From contig SSBO01000001.1 of the NCBI GenBank assembly GCA_005281725.1, positions 7,840,801-7,904,800 of the forward strand: a stretch of DNA of 64,000 bases, in the 5' to 3' direction. The DNA comes from Wuchereria bancrofti (taxonomy: Eukaryota; Nematoda; Chromadorea; Rhabditida; Onchocercidae). Positions 26,291 through 38,904 of the stretch are shown piece after piece; positions within the stretch are counted from its first letter, which is position 1, and each line of letters opens with the position of its first letter. A program made the position numbers and the translations under genes. The notes under the pieces are model-generated. The model worked only from the letters and a program-made list of their open reading frames with translations. It was not told where the DNA came from and made no database searches.

Positions 26291-26997
26291 TCACAATCAC
26301 TAATTTCTGTTTGTATTATAGCATAATAGTAATTGATTCATTGCAATTAATGCCAGATTGAATTTAAAAAGAGAATTTGAAATTTTATTGGGAATTGGGT
26401 GAAGCGTAGTAATTTATTCCTAGAATTATTATGAAAAAAAATAAAATAAAATAAATAATACCATTCCTCTTTTAAAGGAAATGTGTATTTCATAAAAACC
26501 TATGATAAATTAATATAATTTATAAAATATACTGTCACATTTCAGGTGACAATCAATTCCTCCTATGAAAATGTGTAAATTTTGAAGAAAAAAAGACCTT
26601 TCATTTAATATTTGGAAGGAAAGACAACTGAAAAACTCTTATGTTTCATTGAATAATTATTAATTCATTTGTACTATCCGAATATGTCACATAAATTATG
26701 AGACTTCCATTGCTTTTCCCAATTAATTTACATCATTAATGGATATCTTTCAGTTGACATTTAATCATATAATTTAAGTGAATTCGAACGAAAAGCGCAA
26801 TTTAGTTAAAGTGAGCAAATATTAATTTCCATCGTTAATTGTTATTTAATATTTTTGTGGGATTTGAAAAATCTGTGAAAGGTTGTTTGAAGCACATGTT
26901 TACAAATTTTAAATGATAACAATCAAAATAAATCTTATCGTCGTGCTAGCTTAATCAGTAGGGCTTTTAATAGGATGATAAGAAGTTAGTTTGATAA

Positions 26998-27140
26998 AGA
27001 TTGATTATCAAAAGATAATCTTACTACTTGATCATAATCTCCTTGATTGATTATCGAAAGATAGCCATCCTGACTGGTTATAACTCTATGATTGATTATA
27101 ATATAAAAGGATAATTTTCTCACTGATTAATGAGATTATG
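26998..27140. repeat. Degenerate tandem repeat of about 46 bp
   Basis: Three units begin with variants of TTGATTGATTATCAAAAGAT, at about 26998, 27045 and 27091, and a partial fourth follows. The core pairs TGATTATC with AAAGATAATC, so each unit is also a weak inverted repeat. Confidence 0.5.
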
Positions 27141-28939
27141 AAAAGATAATTTTATCGTATTATCAGCATATTATCATCGAATATCCTTAAAAATTAGCGT
27201 ATAATAATACGATGAAAGTTGCAATATAATTAGCAAAATTAACCATAATTTTTAATTTATTCCAAGCAGTCATCAACCGGAACGACGAATGAAATGAAAT
27301 TAAACAAAATGAAACAGCAATATTATACTGAATGAAACTTTATTGACCGGAAAGATTTACAGATAATATATTAATTTTAAATAAATGTTATACTATTTAA
27401 AAATAAAAATAATATAGACTGCTATACTATTTAATCTATTTAGTCTATCAATATAACTTGTTTAGAAATTCATAAAAGAATAATTTAATCCATTCATCAC
27501 TTTTAGCACTTATTAAGAATTATAGTTTCCAAAAAACACGTTAGTGATATATTCGGGATCCGGAAATGTCTAATTTACTAAGCCTAATTTATCGTAATAC
27601 ATACCAAATTAATGATTCATTCTAACAGCTCGAATTATGTTAGGGATGAAAAATAGAAGGCAAAAAAAAAAAAACATAAAAAATCAAATCAAAATTTTTA
27701 CTTAAAAAAAAGCAAACAAATTTTTATTCCAAAACAAAATTAACGAATTTTTAGATAATATCAAAAGTAATAATAATAATAAACAATAGAAACCAAGAAA
27801 AAGAACGCAATAAATAAAACATAGCAAAAAGAAAGGCAAATATTAATGAAATAGTATGATATATTAGAGATTACCAGAGATTGAAAAAAATTTGAAATAG
27901 TCACAATTTATAATAATACCCAGTGATTGAGAGTGAAACATTTTATTATAATTTGAAGAAGACATGGTAATAATTTATAAGAAAAACAAACATAATCAAA
28001 TGAAAAATAGCATCCACAAATGACATAACCATAAGAATGATTCTTAACAGGTTGATGTTTGATTTGCCATTTCCCATTTCTTTCAATTTACCTATTTATT
28101 CCATTTCTTTTATCCTCTCAAGCCTTCATTCTATTCATCATTTCCCGTATTTTACCCACCCGCGTCTTCCCATTAATTTATTGGTCACTTTTGCAGCATG
28201 AAACAATGATGAAATTATGATAAAAATAATATAGGATAAGTTAGCAATACTTATCTTTTTTTCTATTTTTTTTCTTTTGCTTTAATTTTTAAAAACCTTG
28301 TGGAATAAGTAATGCTAATTAACTATTAGTTTTGCAATATATTTGCCTGCGGTTGCATCTGTATTTTTGGCACTTTTTATTTATTTTGCATAGAAAATTA
28401 TATAATTGAATTGATTGTGCTAGTAGAATTGATTTAAAAAAAAAAAAGTGTTTCAAACAATTATTTATTTTTGTAATAGTTTGCTAACACTTTTGCTCAT
28501 TTGTTTTATTTTAGTTATTAATTTCGTTTTTTATTACTTCAAAATTGCTAATATGCGTAATAAACGAAATGTACGTAAAGCTAATATATAAATGATTTAT
28601 TATAGCATAGAAAATTATTGTATTAATTTGCAGAATATATTTAGTCGTACGTGTATGCATTTCATATTTACGTATTAATTTTCAATATTTTCGTTTTTTT
28701 TTTCTTGTATGCAAAATGTTTTATTGTTAAATATGAATTTTTGGTTTCTAAATTAAAGGTTCAAATTTAAAATTAATTAAGCATGAATATTTTATGTGCT
28801 ATGGAATTAAGCATTTGTTCAATTTAGATTTTTCTTCTTACATTATTTATTATAAATTAATATTTGTTTTTTAGATGCAAAAGGAATTTCATTTCATATC
28901 TTTGAGTTTCTTTTAATTTTCATATTTAAACTTGTCGAA

Positions 28940-31900
28940 ATGTTTGGAAGTTACGGCACCGGAAATGGTAATGGTAATAAGTTGAATTTACGAACTGAAA
29001 TCTTGGAAGGACTATTAGTGTCGATGGGTGAGGGAAAAAATGCAAAAGTAAATTTATTGAAACAAACAATTATGAGGAATAAGACGGATATGGCGGGTGA
29101 CGCATTTCGTTCGCTTGATTTAATGCGGCAGGTATATTTTTTCTGTAATAAATGATTGAAATATAATGCTTAGGTTTCATTTGTTTTAATTATTTGTGAA
29201 ATTTGCGAGAAATTGATCCAAAATTGTTGCGTCAAAATCTAATATGAAAGCATATAGACTTGATTAACAATAGTTTATTTTGTCATAAAATTGACTTTAA
29301 TAGTTTTTGAATCATTTGTTCGAGAAAAGTATTTGAAATGAGAAAATTTTTCGAACGCATTATTCACTAGGTTGTGTTATTCAAAATTTGGGAAGACAAA
29401 AAAAAAAGACATATAATTTAATGGGTTTGAAACTTGTCATTTACTTTTTTTATGACAAATCATAAATGAAATATCTCCCAACAGTGAAAAATTATATCTT
29501 TCATTCGTTAGGTTTTTCAATCTGAAATGACCGATGAATTTCGTCAAATCATTGAACGGCACTTAAGGACAACTTTCTCCCCAGCACTGGAAAATCTTCA
29601 GAGAAATGGACTGGTTCATATTAAGAATTTTATTATAATTTTTTCTTACCACTAGCAGACTGTTATTTTATTGTGGAAGAATATAAATCAAAGCTGTTTC
29701 GTCAAATTTAAAAGCTAATTCAAGAGATATACAAGTAGAATTTGATTGCATTTTTTGCGTATAGTTATTACAACAGAGATATGCTAAATTAAATAATCAT
29801 GTGATCCTGATGATACTAGTAAATTTTCCACATATTAAGCGGAAAACATCTCGTATTCTATGTTAATTTATTTTGCACAAATATTAATTTGATCATCTAT
29901 TCTTTTTCATTTTATGTTCAGGAAGTAACAGAGGATGATATTAAATGCTTATGTCGTAGCATTCTTGAAGCAGCTAAAAAGCCATTTTTATGTGAAAAAC
30001 AGATGGAAGGTTTTTCGGAAAGAGGATTAGAATCTCCAAAGTAAGTTGTTTTTCACTCATTGGTTGGGAGATAAAAGTATTCACACATTATTCAGTGCCG
30101 TATAAATGCCTTTTTGTTTAAAATATTTGGGCTTAAGGAAGAAAAAACGATACAAAAGTTATTACACTTTGTAATTAATTGTTATTTTTGTTTTTTTTTT
30201 TTTCAAATAGTTTTTGAAAGGATAAAACATAAAATATTCTTAGTTATCAAATCTTCTATGAGAAAAAGAAAGTGGTATTATAAGGCTAAATTATGAAAAG
30301 TATACAAAATGTTGGATCAGTCTTGCTCCCTTTATGATTGTAAAAAACAGTAGTTGAAATTTAATATTTGTTGCAGTTTCCCGGTTAATACTGAGTCAGA
30401 TATGGATAGCGAAACAAGTGTTGTTAATTTTGTCGTACATCAACGTTCAACAACAATTCCCCCACGCGGAAGAAAACGTGGTCGTCCTCCTAAAGTTGGA
30501 TTTTTATTAAATTTTATCAAATGTTTTTTTTTTCTCGATCGTTTTATATTTATATATGTTAATTTTGACTTTTCTAGACAGAAAATCCTGGCAGAAGTAC
30601 ACCATCATATGTTCATATCAGTGAAATGGTTACTGAATCAGATTTGGTTAAGGTACTTTCTTGTATGCGTATTTTTCATAAATAAAATATTTTTGAATTC
30701 ATCATCAAACAATAAGGCTACATTTATAGATGGAAAAATTAATGTTAGATCAACTAAAGTTTTAAATACATTCATAAATTTTGAAATATGAAAATATGTT
30801 GTGTTGTGGTAAATATCGTTTTGTTAAAATAATCGAAAGTTTCATTTGTCATTTTTTACAGTGGAATCCGGATCGTGTTTGTTCATCATCGCAGTTTATT
30901 CTTATAACAAAAGTTTCTCGATTGCTGATGCTGAACAATTACCAAGAATTATTCATGAGATATCCAACCATTTTCCGGGTAAATTAAGCTTCCTGAATTA
31001 ATTTCGAAAATATCATTTAACTTCAATAACTCGAAGTTCAAATTTTTCTTTTTTTTGTCTCTTTCTTTTATCAAAAATAAAGAAAAGTATGATTAAAAAC
31101 ATAAATGTTCAAATTTCTTAGATATTTTAGTTATTTTTTTATATGTTGTCCATTTTGTTATTTTTTTTCCTGTGGTCAGACGAGTGAGTAATTTAATTTT
31201 CCTATCCTACCGTACTAATATATTTTAACCTAATTTTCTGTAACTAAACAGGTAGTATTTCTGCATATTTACTCTCCGGCACTTATATTATTTGGTAATT
31301 GCAATAAACAAAATAATCTGACTATGCATAACTGGGAGATAAACGAAAGATTATTAGATTAATTTAAAATGCAATTTTTCTCTTCAAAATTTGTTTTCCG
31401 ATGAAATCAATCTCGTTTTACTTAATTTCCTTTTATTCCCACATGATTGACTGCTTGACTAAACTTTCCAAGAAATTACAGTATAGTAGTGATGAAATGG
31501 ATCGAAAATGGCTAATCAAAAATCGATTCACAACTCGATTAAATGGAAAAATTTATCTGTTATTACTGATTGATGCTGCCGAAATTGCTAGCGCAGAAGG
31601 ACTTTCGTTAGTTTATGTTTTCTTCTTCCTTTTTTTGCTTCGAAATTTATATCATTCTTAATTTTCCCGAAAATTAATTATTCTAATCAATATTTTATAT
31701 TTTATAAGAATTTTATGGTTGTAAGAAAAAGAAGACTGCAATGTACAGAAATAGTACTGACATATGTAATGTACATTTTCTGAATGAAAAATTGATTTCT
31801 CTACGAGAAATACCAAAATATCAGAATTTGTAGTAAAGTAGGAAAAATTGCAATTTTTTCCTTTTTTAAGTATTTTCGAAAAATTTTTCAAGACATTTTA

Positions 31901-32665
31901 TCAGTTTGTTTTCGAGAGGTAGTTAGTTTTGATGAAAGGGAATTGTTTATAGGATGAGGTCTTAGTTCTTTCCAATTTTTGATCCTTTTTTTTCATAGTA
32001 CCATGAACATCACGAATTCTTATTGCTTTTTGTTAATTTATTGAACTGGAAGGTTTTTTTTTTTCATTTCTAGACCTTATCGATTTTATATGCGAGTTAT
32101 TTATAATAATGAAATTCAGTTTCATGTTAATTCAATTCGAATTAAATGTTAATTTTTTTTTTGTCTATTTGTTTTTGTCATTTTTTGTCCATACAATGCC
32201 AATTTTTTTTCAAGAAAGTGTTATTAGAATTATTTTACCAAATTTTTAGTTTTTTTATTTCATCTATTAGAATTATTATGCTATTCAAATAGAAACTTAT
32301 TAGAATCAATTTGATGCAAATAAATTATAGAACATAGTATGGGAAATTTGCTTGTTTTAACAGCAAAATTTCATGAAAGCAGTCAATTTGAAATGATCAC
32401 ATCGATTATTAATTTCGATTCTGATGTACGTGATATAACAATAGGGGAGAGAGAGAGAGAGAAGTATAACTGAAATGAATAAATTAAAAAACAACTGAAT
32501 TTTTTTTCAATGACTTTTAATTCTTATTAATAATTTCCTTTTATCTTTTTTTTTAGATATGTTGTTGATGTCTTAAAATGCTTCGCATTTTGCGTCCCAC
32601 CATCAATGATTCTTAAAATGAAGCAAGAAATGCGAAAAGTTTTTGATACTTCAAAAACCAATTGA
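28940..32665 (+). CDS. DNTTIP1: DNTTIP1 (TdIF1) homologue, HDAC-complex subunit
   Basis: Eight exons (28940-29131, 29512-29613, 29922-30040, 30377-30494, 30578-30652, 30862-30978, 31482-31606, 32557-32665) join in phase to 318 residues, near the length of human DNTTIP1. The N-terminal helical part contains FSPALENLQRNGL, followed by a conserved CLCRSILEAAK segment; this is the dimerisation region in the family. An AT-hook (RGRKRGRPPK, about 168-177) follows. The C-terminal domain starts KWNPDRV and includes LFMRYPTIF, DRKWL and LNGKIYLLLL and ends PPSMILKMKQEMRKVF, which match the human DNA-binding C-terminal domain. In animals DNTTIP1 bridges MIDEAS and HDAC1/2 in the mitotic deacetylase complex and binds DNA. 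All seven introns have GT-AG ends. A GA microsatellite lies in the last intron (32447-32462). Confidence 0.9.
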
Positions 32666-33901
32666 AATGGATTATGGTAAAAATGTAGATTCATAAGAGT
32701 GTCTTATATTTTATTGTGCCTTCATTTGAAATCTTTGTATCATAAACACAGGTTGTATTTATTGTAATGTTTTTCATTTTAAATAAGTTTTTTTTTTTTT
32801 TTGTAGTTTAGTTTACTAATTTTAATTTTAGTTTTGTAACATGTGAATTTTTCATACTACTTCAATTTTAAGATTCGATTTGTTTTATAAGAGAATATGT
32901 TTGGAAAATTTATTTTGATCTGTCATTTTTCATAACCCTTTTTCTTTAATGCTCTACGTTTTTTTCTCTTCTTTAAACATTTGAATATGTCTTTGTCAAA
33001 ATGATAAGTGACGGGTAAAAGTAGTTTAACTTTTACTACTGTAAATAGAAAAAGTTGAACACTAATCATTAATATTAATTTCTAACAAAAGTAATTTATC
33101 GAAATATTTTTATTTCATTTCATCTAAATTTTACAGTGATGCATGCCATATATATATCCTTTCTGACAAAATTACCGTCGTATTTATCTTTCGATTGGTC
33201 TATTTTAATCCATTAAAACTAGTCAAACTTTTTTCCATTATTATTATTTCTTTTATTATTGTTATTTTCTTTAATTTTGTAGGTTTCACTATTTTTTTCA
33301 TGTGTTACTTTAAAAAGAAGAAAAAATGATTGTTGTGATGATTTTTGTGATCATTGTAATATATATTTGTGTGGTAGTGTACAGATAATTAATAAAAGTT
33401 TTGATACTATTCATAGATTTAATTGATATTATTCATGGCTTTATGTTTGATATGAAAAAAAAAAAATGGAAAATTATTAAAAGCTATTCCAAAAAAAGTG
33501 CAGTAAAAATTTAAATGGGGCAGAGATTCGTTTTTTTCTTAAATTCAAATTTTTCTGTCTGTCCAAATCATTTTAAAATGGTTGTTCATGTCAAAACTGA
33601 ATCAGTCATTAAAGTGAATGATTGATTTGTTTGATGATCGAATAAAAAGATAAGCATTGATGGGTTTATTTAGGATTTTACTAAATACGAGCAAATTTTG
33701 TGTTTATTCTCTTACAAACTAATTAATTAGTCTTTTTATACGCGAATAATTAAACTGTCGTAAAAGTAACTAATTAATAAAATTTGCTAAATAATATAAA
33801 AATATAAACGGTTTTCATATGATTTTGTCGAAATAACCTGATTTCTAACAAAACTGTAAATTTCTGGTAAGGTTTAAGTTTAAATGAATGATTTCATTTA
33901 A
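32666..33901. other. Spacer between DNTTIP1 and the SH2-kinase
   Basis: 1.2 kb, AT-rich, both neighbours on the plus strand. It holds the DNTTIP1 3' UTR (AATAAAAG near 33390 is a distant candidate signal) and the 5' flank of the kinase gene. No further gene is seen. Confidence 0.6.
33884..33901 (+). promoter_or_regulatory. Five-codon upstream ORF abutting the kinase start
   Basis: ATG at 33884 opens MNDFI and stops at TAA 33899-33901, directly before the main ATG at 33902. A second ATG at 33888 runs in another frame to TGA overlapping the main start. If transcribed, this could make translation depend on reinitiation; the transcript start is not known. Confidence 0.4.
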
Positions 33902-36900
33902 ATGAATGAAAATCAAACCGGAAAGTATTATCATGGTTATTTAACGGTGGATGATGTTCAACCACTGCTAAAAAATGATGGTGATTTCCTGATCCGGAAA
34001 ACTAACTATAAAGGTTTCTGGAATATTATTATGGTTGATAAAATTTATTCCATATTATTACATTCTTGTTTTTTTGTGGTTGATTGCATGAAAAATGAAT
34101 TATTTTCAATTAAAACGAAATATCAAAAATTAAGATTTAATAACATTTGAAACACTCGAAAATGTTTTAGATATGACAATCTTATCACTTGATGTATGCA
34201 CGAATAAAGGGATAAAGCATTTTATAATTAATCAAGATACAAAGGGCGAAATTTATATTGAAAAAAATAAGGTTTATGTTTTTTGAAATATATTAAATAA
34301 TTGAACTGGATTGGATGAATAGCATTAATTATTTCATTAAAGCGTTGATATGATAAGAATATCATAGTTATTAGTAATATTTACATTTTCTTTTCCGTTT
34401 TTGTTATAAAAATATAATTAGGAAAATGTTTTTGAAAATAATATAAAAATTAGCAATTAAACAGCCAACATTTTTTTTCCGCCATCTACCAGAATTATTT
34501 TAACATTTAGAGGAGAAATTTTTTAGCAAAAAATTTTTTTCCTAACTTTTTTTTCCTGCCAATTTCTTTTTGCTGTCGTTTTGGAAATATTCGTTTTTTT
34601 CTTTCTTCTTAACTACTTGTCAAAATTATTCTAACATTTATAAAAATTTTCGGATGCTTTTCATCTGTCAACTTTATTATCATTGAAGGCATTTTCTGCA
34701 TATTCCGGAATTTAGCTAAAAATTTTTCTTTTTTTGTTTTGTTTTGTATAAAAAATGCTGGTTGCAAAAATTTATTTTTCCAGAAATTTCATGAAAATTT
34801 AAAATTAGAAATTTAAAGGTTAATGTCATGGTGTATTTTTTCGGTTAAATGAAATGAATTCATGAAAATTTTATAATTTAATACAGTGATTTTCAAAAAT
34901 TTGATAAATTCTATTCAAAAAAAAAAGTCGCAATAAATTTTTTTTAGAAAAAGTCAATTGCTGAGTTGATTGAGTGGCATTTGTCAACAAAAACACCTAT
35001 TACAGAGCGTAGCCAAGTAGTCCTAAAAAAAGGCATTACAAGGCCTAATTGGCTTTTAAAAAAGGAACAAATAAAAATGATTAAAAAACTTGGCGAAGGA
35101 GCATTTGGCGAGGTAATAAAATTAGTTTAGATAATTAAAAAGTTTTTCTTATTCATAATGCTACGTTTGAATTACTTATAATTAATGCTAATTAATGCTA
35201 ACTGATAGTTCGAGCTAAGTTAATTAATCAGTTTGCAGCTTATATTAGGCTAATCGATTATAATGCAAAAAATAGATAATATATATTAGCTTTAATTAAA
35301 TGCTTTATTATTTACTTAAAACTTGAACAAAATGTTATTACACTAACATTCTTATTCAGTCATTTACTTTAAGCTATTATTTACTCCGTGATGCCTTTTT
35401 CTTGAAAAATAAACCTCTTTTTCTCTATTAATTAATTAATTAATTAATTGATTAACCAACAATATTTAAGGAAAAAAACAACCTTTTTCTTAAAATATTT
35501 CATTTTTTTGAAATCTAATTTTTTTCTTTTTTTCAGGTTTATTGTGGTGAATATAAAGATGCAAATGATCACGTCCATTTAGCAGCAATAAAAACAATGC
35601 ATGATAAGGCTTCACGTACAGCACGTTTTAGCTTCCTTAAAGAAGCGCGAATTATGCGCAAATTTGATCATCCAAACATTGTGCGCATTTTTGGCGTTGT
35701 TGCTGATGAAGCGCCATTGCTTATATTAATGGAACTTTGTGAAGGTTTTCAATTTTACTCAGTAATTGTTCACAATTTATATCTGAGATAATTTCATTAT
35801 GAAATCTAAAATTTGAAAGTTACTCGAATTGAAATAATTTAATAATTTGAATCAATATAAATTAATATGAAATGATTGATTAATTTTAGAGTATGAAATG
35901 ATTCATTAAGTTTAATAGTGATAAAGATAAATAGTTTCTATTCATTGATTTATTATCTTTTTAAAAACAAATATATTAATTTGAGCTTTTAATTTGTTTC
36001 AATTACAATTGTTATCATATTTTTAGCATATATTAATTAAAGTGTAAAATTGTTTGAGTATTTAGTTAAAAAAAAAAAGACATACACAGCATGAAGTTGC
36101 AGAATATTTGAACGTTAATTATTTACTTATTTTAGTTCAAATAAAACTTCCCAGCATTTCCTTATCCAAAAGATAATGCTAAAATTAAATTTTTTTCCGA
36201 TTCAACATATAATTCTTATTACTATCTATCAACATTTTTTTTTACTTTTTTCAAAAAAAAAAAAAAAGTAACAGTATTACAAATAATAAAATAAATTGGA
36301 TAATTATTTATAAAATAATAATTTAGGTGGATCAACACTTTCATTTTTGCGAAAGAATCGTGGAATGATTGTACCACAATTAAAAATGCGATTTATAACT
36401 GAAACTGCTTCAGGCTTAAAATATCTTGAGCAAAAGAATTGCATTCATAGGTTTTCTTTTTTCTTTCTTTGCAATAAAAACTAAGTTAATTAACTTAAGT
36501 CATTCTCTCAGTATTGCTACTAATTAAATAGCTACTGGAATAAAGAAGTTTTCAGTTAATTTTTAAGTCAAATAATTGAATCAGTTTTTTCATTTTTTTA
36601 TTCAAATAATTAATTCATATTTTATAATATATTAGTCATATCAATCAAAAAAAAACTCAATTGCTTAAAAATTTTGTTATTTTTTTTTTTTGTTTTTTTA
36701 GAGACATAGCAGCACGAAATTGCTTACTAACACGAAATTTTCATATTAAATTAAGTGATTTTGGTATGTCAGATGAGAAAACGCCAATTCAGGACAAAAG
36801 CCTTGACAAAGTATGACAAATTTTCTTCTTTTACTTTGATTACTTAAAAAAATTTTCAGTACTGTTATTAATTTTAAATATTATTTGCTTTGTTTTGTCA

Positions 36901-38904
36901 TTGCAACAGTTTTTCTTTTTTTTTTTTTTGAATTAAAAAAGGTTTTGAAAAATCATTTTTAGTAGATGCATCACAAAAGTAATTATAGTATCATACAATC
37001 TCAAATACACTTATATATTATAATTAATTGCAAATATTTTGTAATTTCATTTAATTGGAATTTAATAATTAAGTAATAATGATAGAATTATTTTTGGTAG
37101 TAGTTTCTGATCATAATTAGTGACATCATGTAATCATTATTAGAATGGATTTCAATTTGTTAAAAAAAGGTTTAAATTATTTTTGAAATTTCACAAATTT
37201 AAAATTGGTTAGAGAGCAAAAATGTATCCATAAATTATTGCAATTAAGTTTGTTGTTTGTTACCAAACTTTTTGGGAAAATTTTTACTAATTCAAATTGA
37301 AATAATTACAGGTACCAATTAAATGGCTCGCACCAGAAACAATGCAAAATCGAATTTATTCAACTAAAACCGATGTATGGTCTTATGGCATAATGGTAGG
37401 CATTTGCTAATTAATATAATTCCTCTCATTAATTATTTAAGCAATTTTTTTCCTAATATAAATTGAAATTTGATAATAATTAATATTGTTAATGAATAAC
37501 AACATATAGATATGAAGGTTATTTTGTAAATATTTCATTAAGCAAGTGATATGACTGTAAAACATTTTTGAAATGAACTTTTTTTTTGTTTTAAATTTTA
37601 ATTCAACATGATGAAATTAAAGTTAAATTTAAATTGCTTTTTTTTTCGTTTTTTTGTTTTTTTGTAATACTTGTAGGTTTATTTAATTTGCACATATGTA
37701 TTTTGTATTAAAGTTACAAATAGTTTCAAAATGAAGTCAAAACTAAAATATGAAGAACTGCTCTAATTGCAGTTTTTTTTTTTGAATGAAATAAAGATAA
37801 AAAGTAAATTGCACTAGCAAATTTAAATTTGGAAAAAAATAAAAGAACAATTTAGATTATAAATAGCTAAGCTTTAACATTTATTGAACTTTTTGCAACC
37901 CATACGCTAATATGTAATTTTTAATTTACATGTTTGGGAAGTATATTCAGAAGGTTATGAACCATATCCATCATTATCAAATATACAGACTAGAGCCAAA
38001 ATTATTATTCAAAATTATCGTATGGATATGCCTCAGGTATTATACATTAAATTTTGCATTAAATTGTTTAACTTAATTAATATATTTCGGATTTGCTTAA
38101 TTCTTAAATGATTAATCAATTGAGCTTTATTGATTGCCGGACATTTAGGCGTAATAATTTGATGTAATCATAAGTTAATTTATAAAGTCATTAAATTGTC
38201 CATTAAACTGTTTAACTTGATTGATTTAATTTAATTGAGTCAATTGAACAAAATAATAATAATAATGCACTTCAGCTGTTTACTGATTTACTTGATAAAT
38301 TTCCCATTTTTAATTGATAAAACAAGAAAAAAAAAGTAGAATATTGTTTAATACAATTTAATCATTTGTCGATTACTTTGATCTTTGAATTGTTAAATTT
38401 TAGATTATAGTTTTATTTAGAACAAATTAAATTTATGATATTGTAATAATACTTTACAAATAAGTAATGTGACTAAATGTACAAATAATGTAATGTAAGT
38501 AATGTAATGTATATAAGTATAATGTAACTATATGTAATGTAATTAAGTGAATATTTCAAATGTAAGTAAACATATAAGTAATGTAAGTAATAATGTAAGT
38601 AAATACTTTAAAATTTGATTAACTAATTTGATCAAATAAAATTTATAGCTGAGCAATTAACCAAATGAGTGAAATATTTATTAATTAATTAAAAAAAATT
38701 ATTTTTATTCTTTTTAATTTTTATGTTAAAATTGATACAAACTAATACTTCTAGAGTACGCCACCAGCAGTAGCAGCTCTTGTTAGCAAATGTTGGGCTA
38801 AAAATCCCATCGATCGGCCAACATTTGCAAAAATTTATGACGAATTGAAAACCTTATCAACTGATAACACTGATGTTACCTTATCAAGTGGTGAAGGAGA
38901 TTGA
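33902..38904 (+). CDS. Fes/Fer-type SH2 non-receptor tyrosine kinase
   Basis: Exons 33902-34013, 34171-34271, 34948-35112, 35537-35744, 36327-36450, 36702-36810, 37312-37395, 37932-38036, 38755-38904 give 385 residues. SH2 (about 9-95): YYHGYLTVDDV, FLIRK with the phosphotyrosine-binding Arg, IAELIEWH. Kinase (about 113-370): GEGAFGEV loop, Lys145, αC Glu162, HRDIAARN with Asp238, DFG (256-258), WLAPE, WSYG and RPTF. The compact SH2-kinase layout without an F-BAR domain matches the expanded nematode Fer-related group, several members of which act in sperm in C. elegans. The activation loop is short and has no tyrosine. The exon at 37932 encodes the conserved VWEVYSEG segment in phase, but the bases before it are TTTACAT, not AG. 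A tiny upstream reading frame ends right at the start codon. AATAAA at 39134-39139. Confidence 0.85.
38456..38606 (+). repeat. Minisatellite-like AATGTAAGT repeats in the last kinase intron
   Basis: Irregular units of AATGTAAGTAAT recur about ten times. Several contain GTAAGT, a perfect 5' splice-site hexamer, inside an intron whose real donor is at 38037. Confidence 0.7.

Larger units (their letters stand above)
25456..28939. other. 3.5-kb AT-rich intergenic spacer
   Basis: No gene is supported. It contains the ATT-type microsatellite at 26095-26290 and a degenerate repeat of about 46 bp at 26998-27140. The remainder is AT-rich sequence without recognisable structure. Confidence 0.6.

Noticed and set aside
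26170..26361. 63-codon Leu/Ser/Tyr-rich frame
   Set aside because: Translation of the ATT microsatellite.
30354..30791. 145-codon uninterrupted plus-strand frame
   Set aside because: Reads through the GT-AG intron at 30495-30577; the spliced DNTTIP1 frame is conserved and this one is not.
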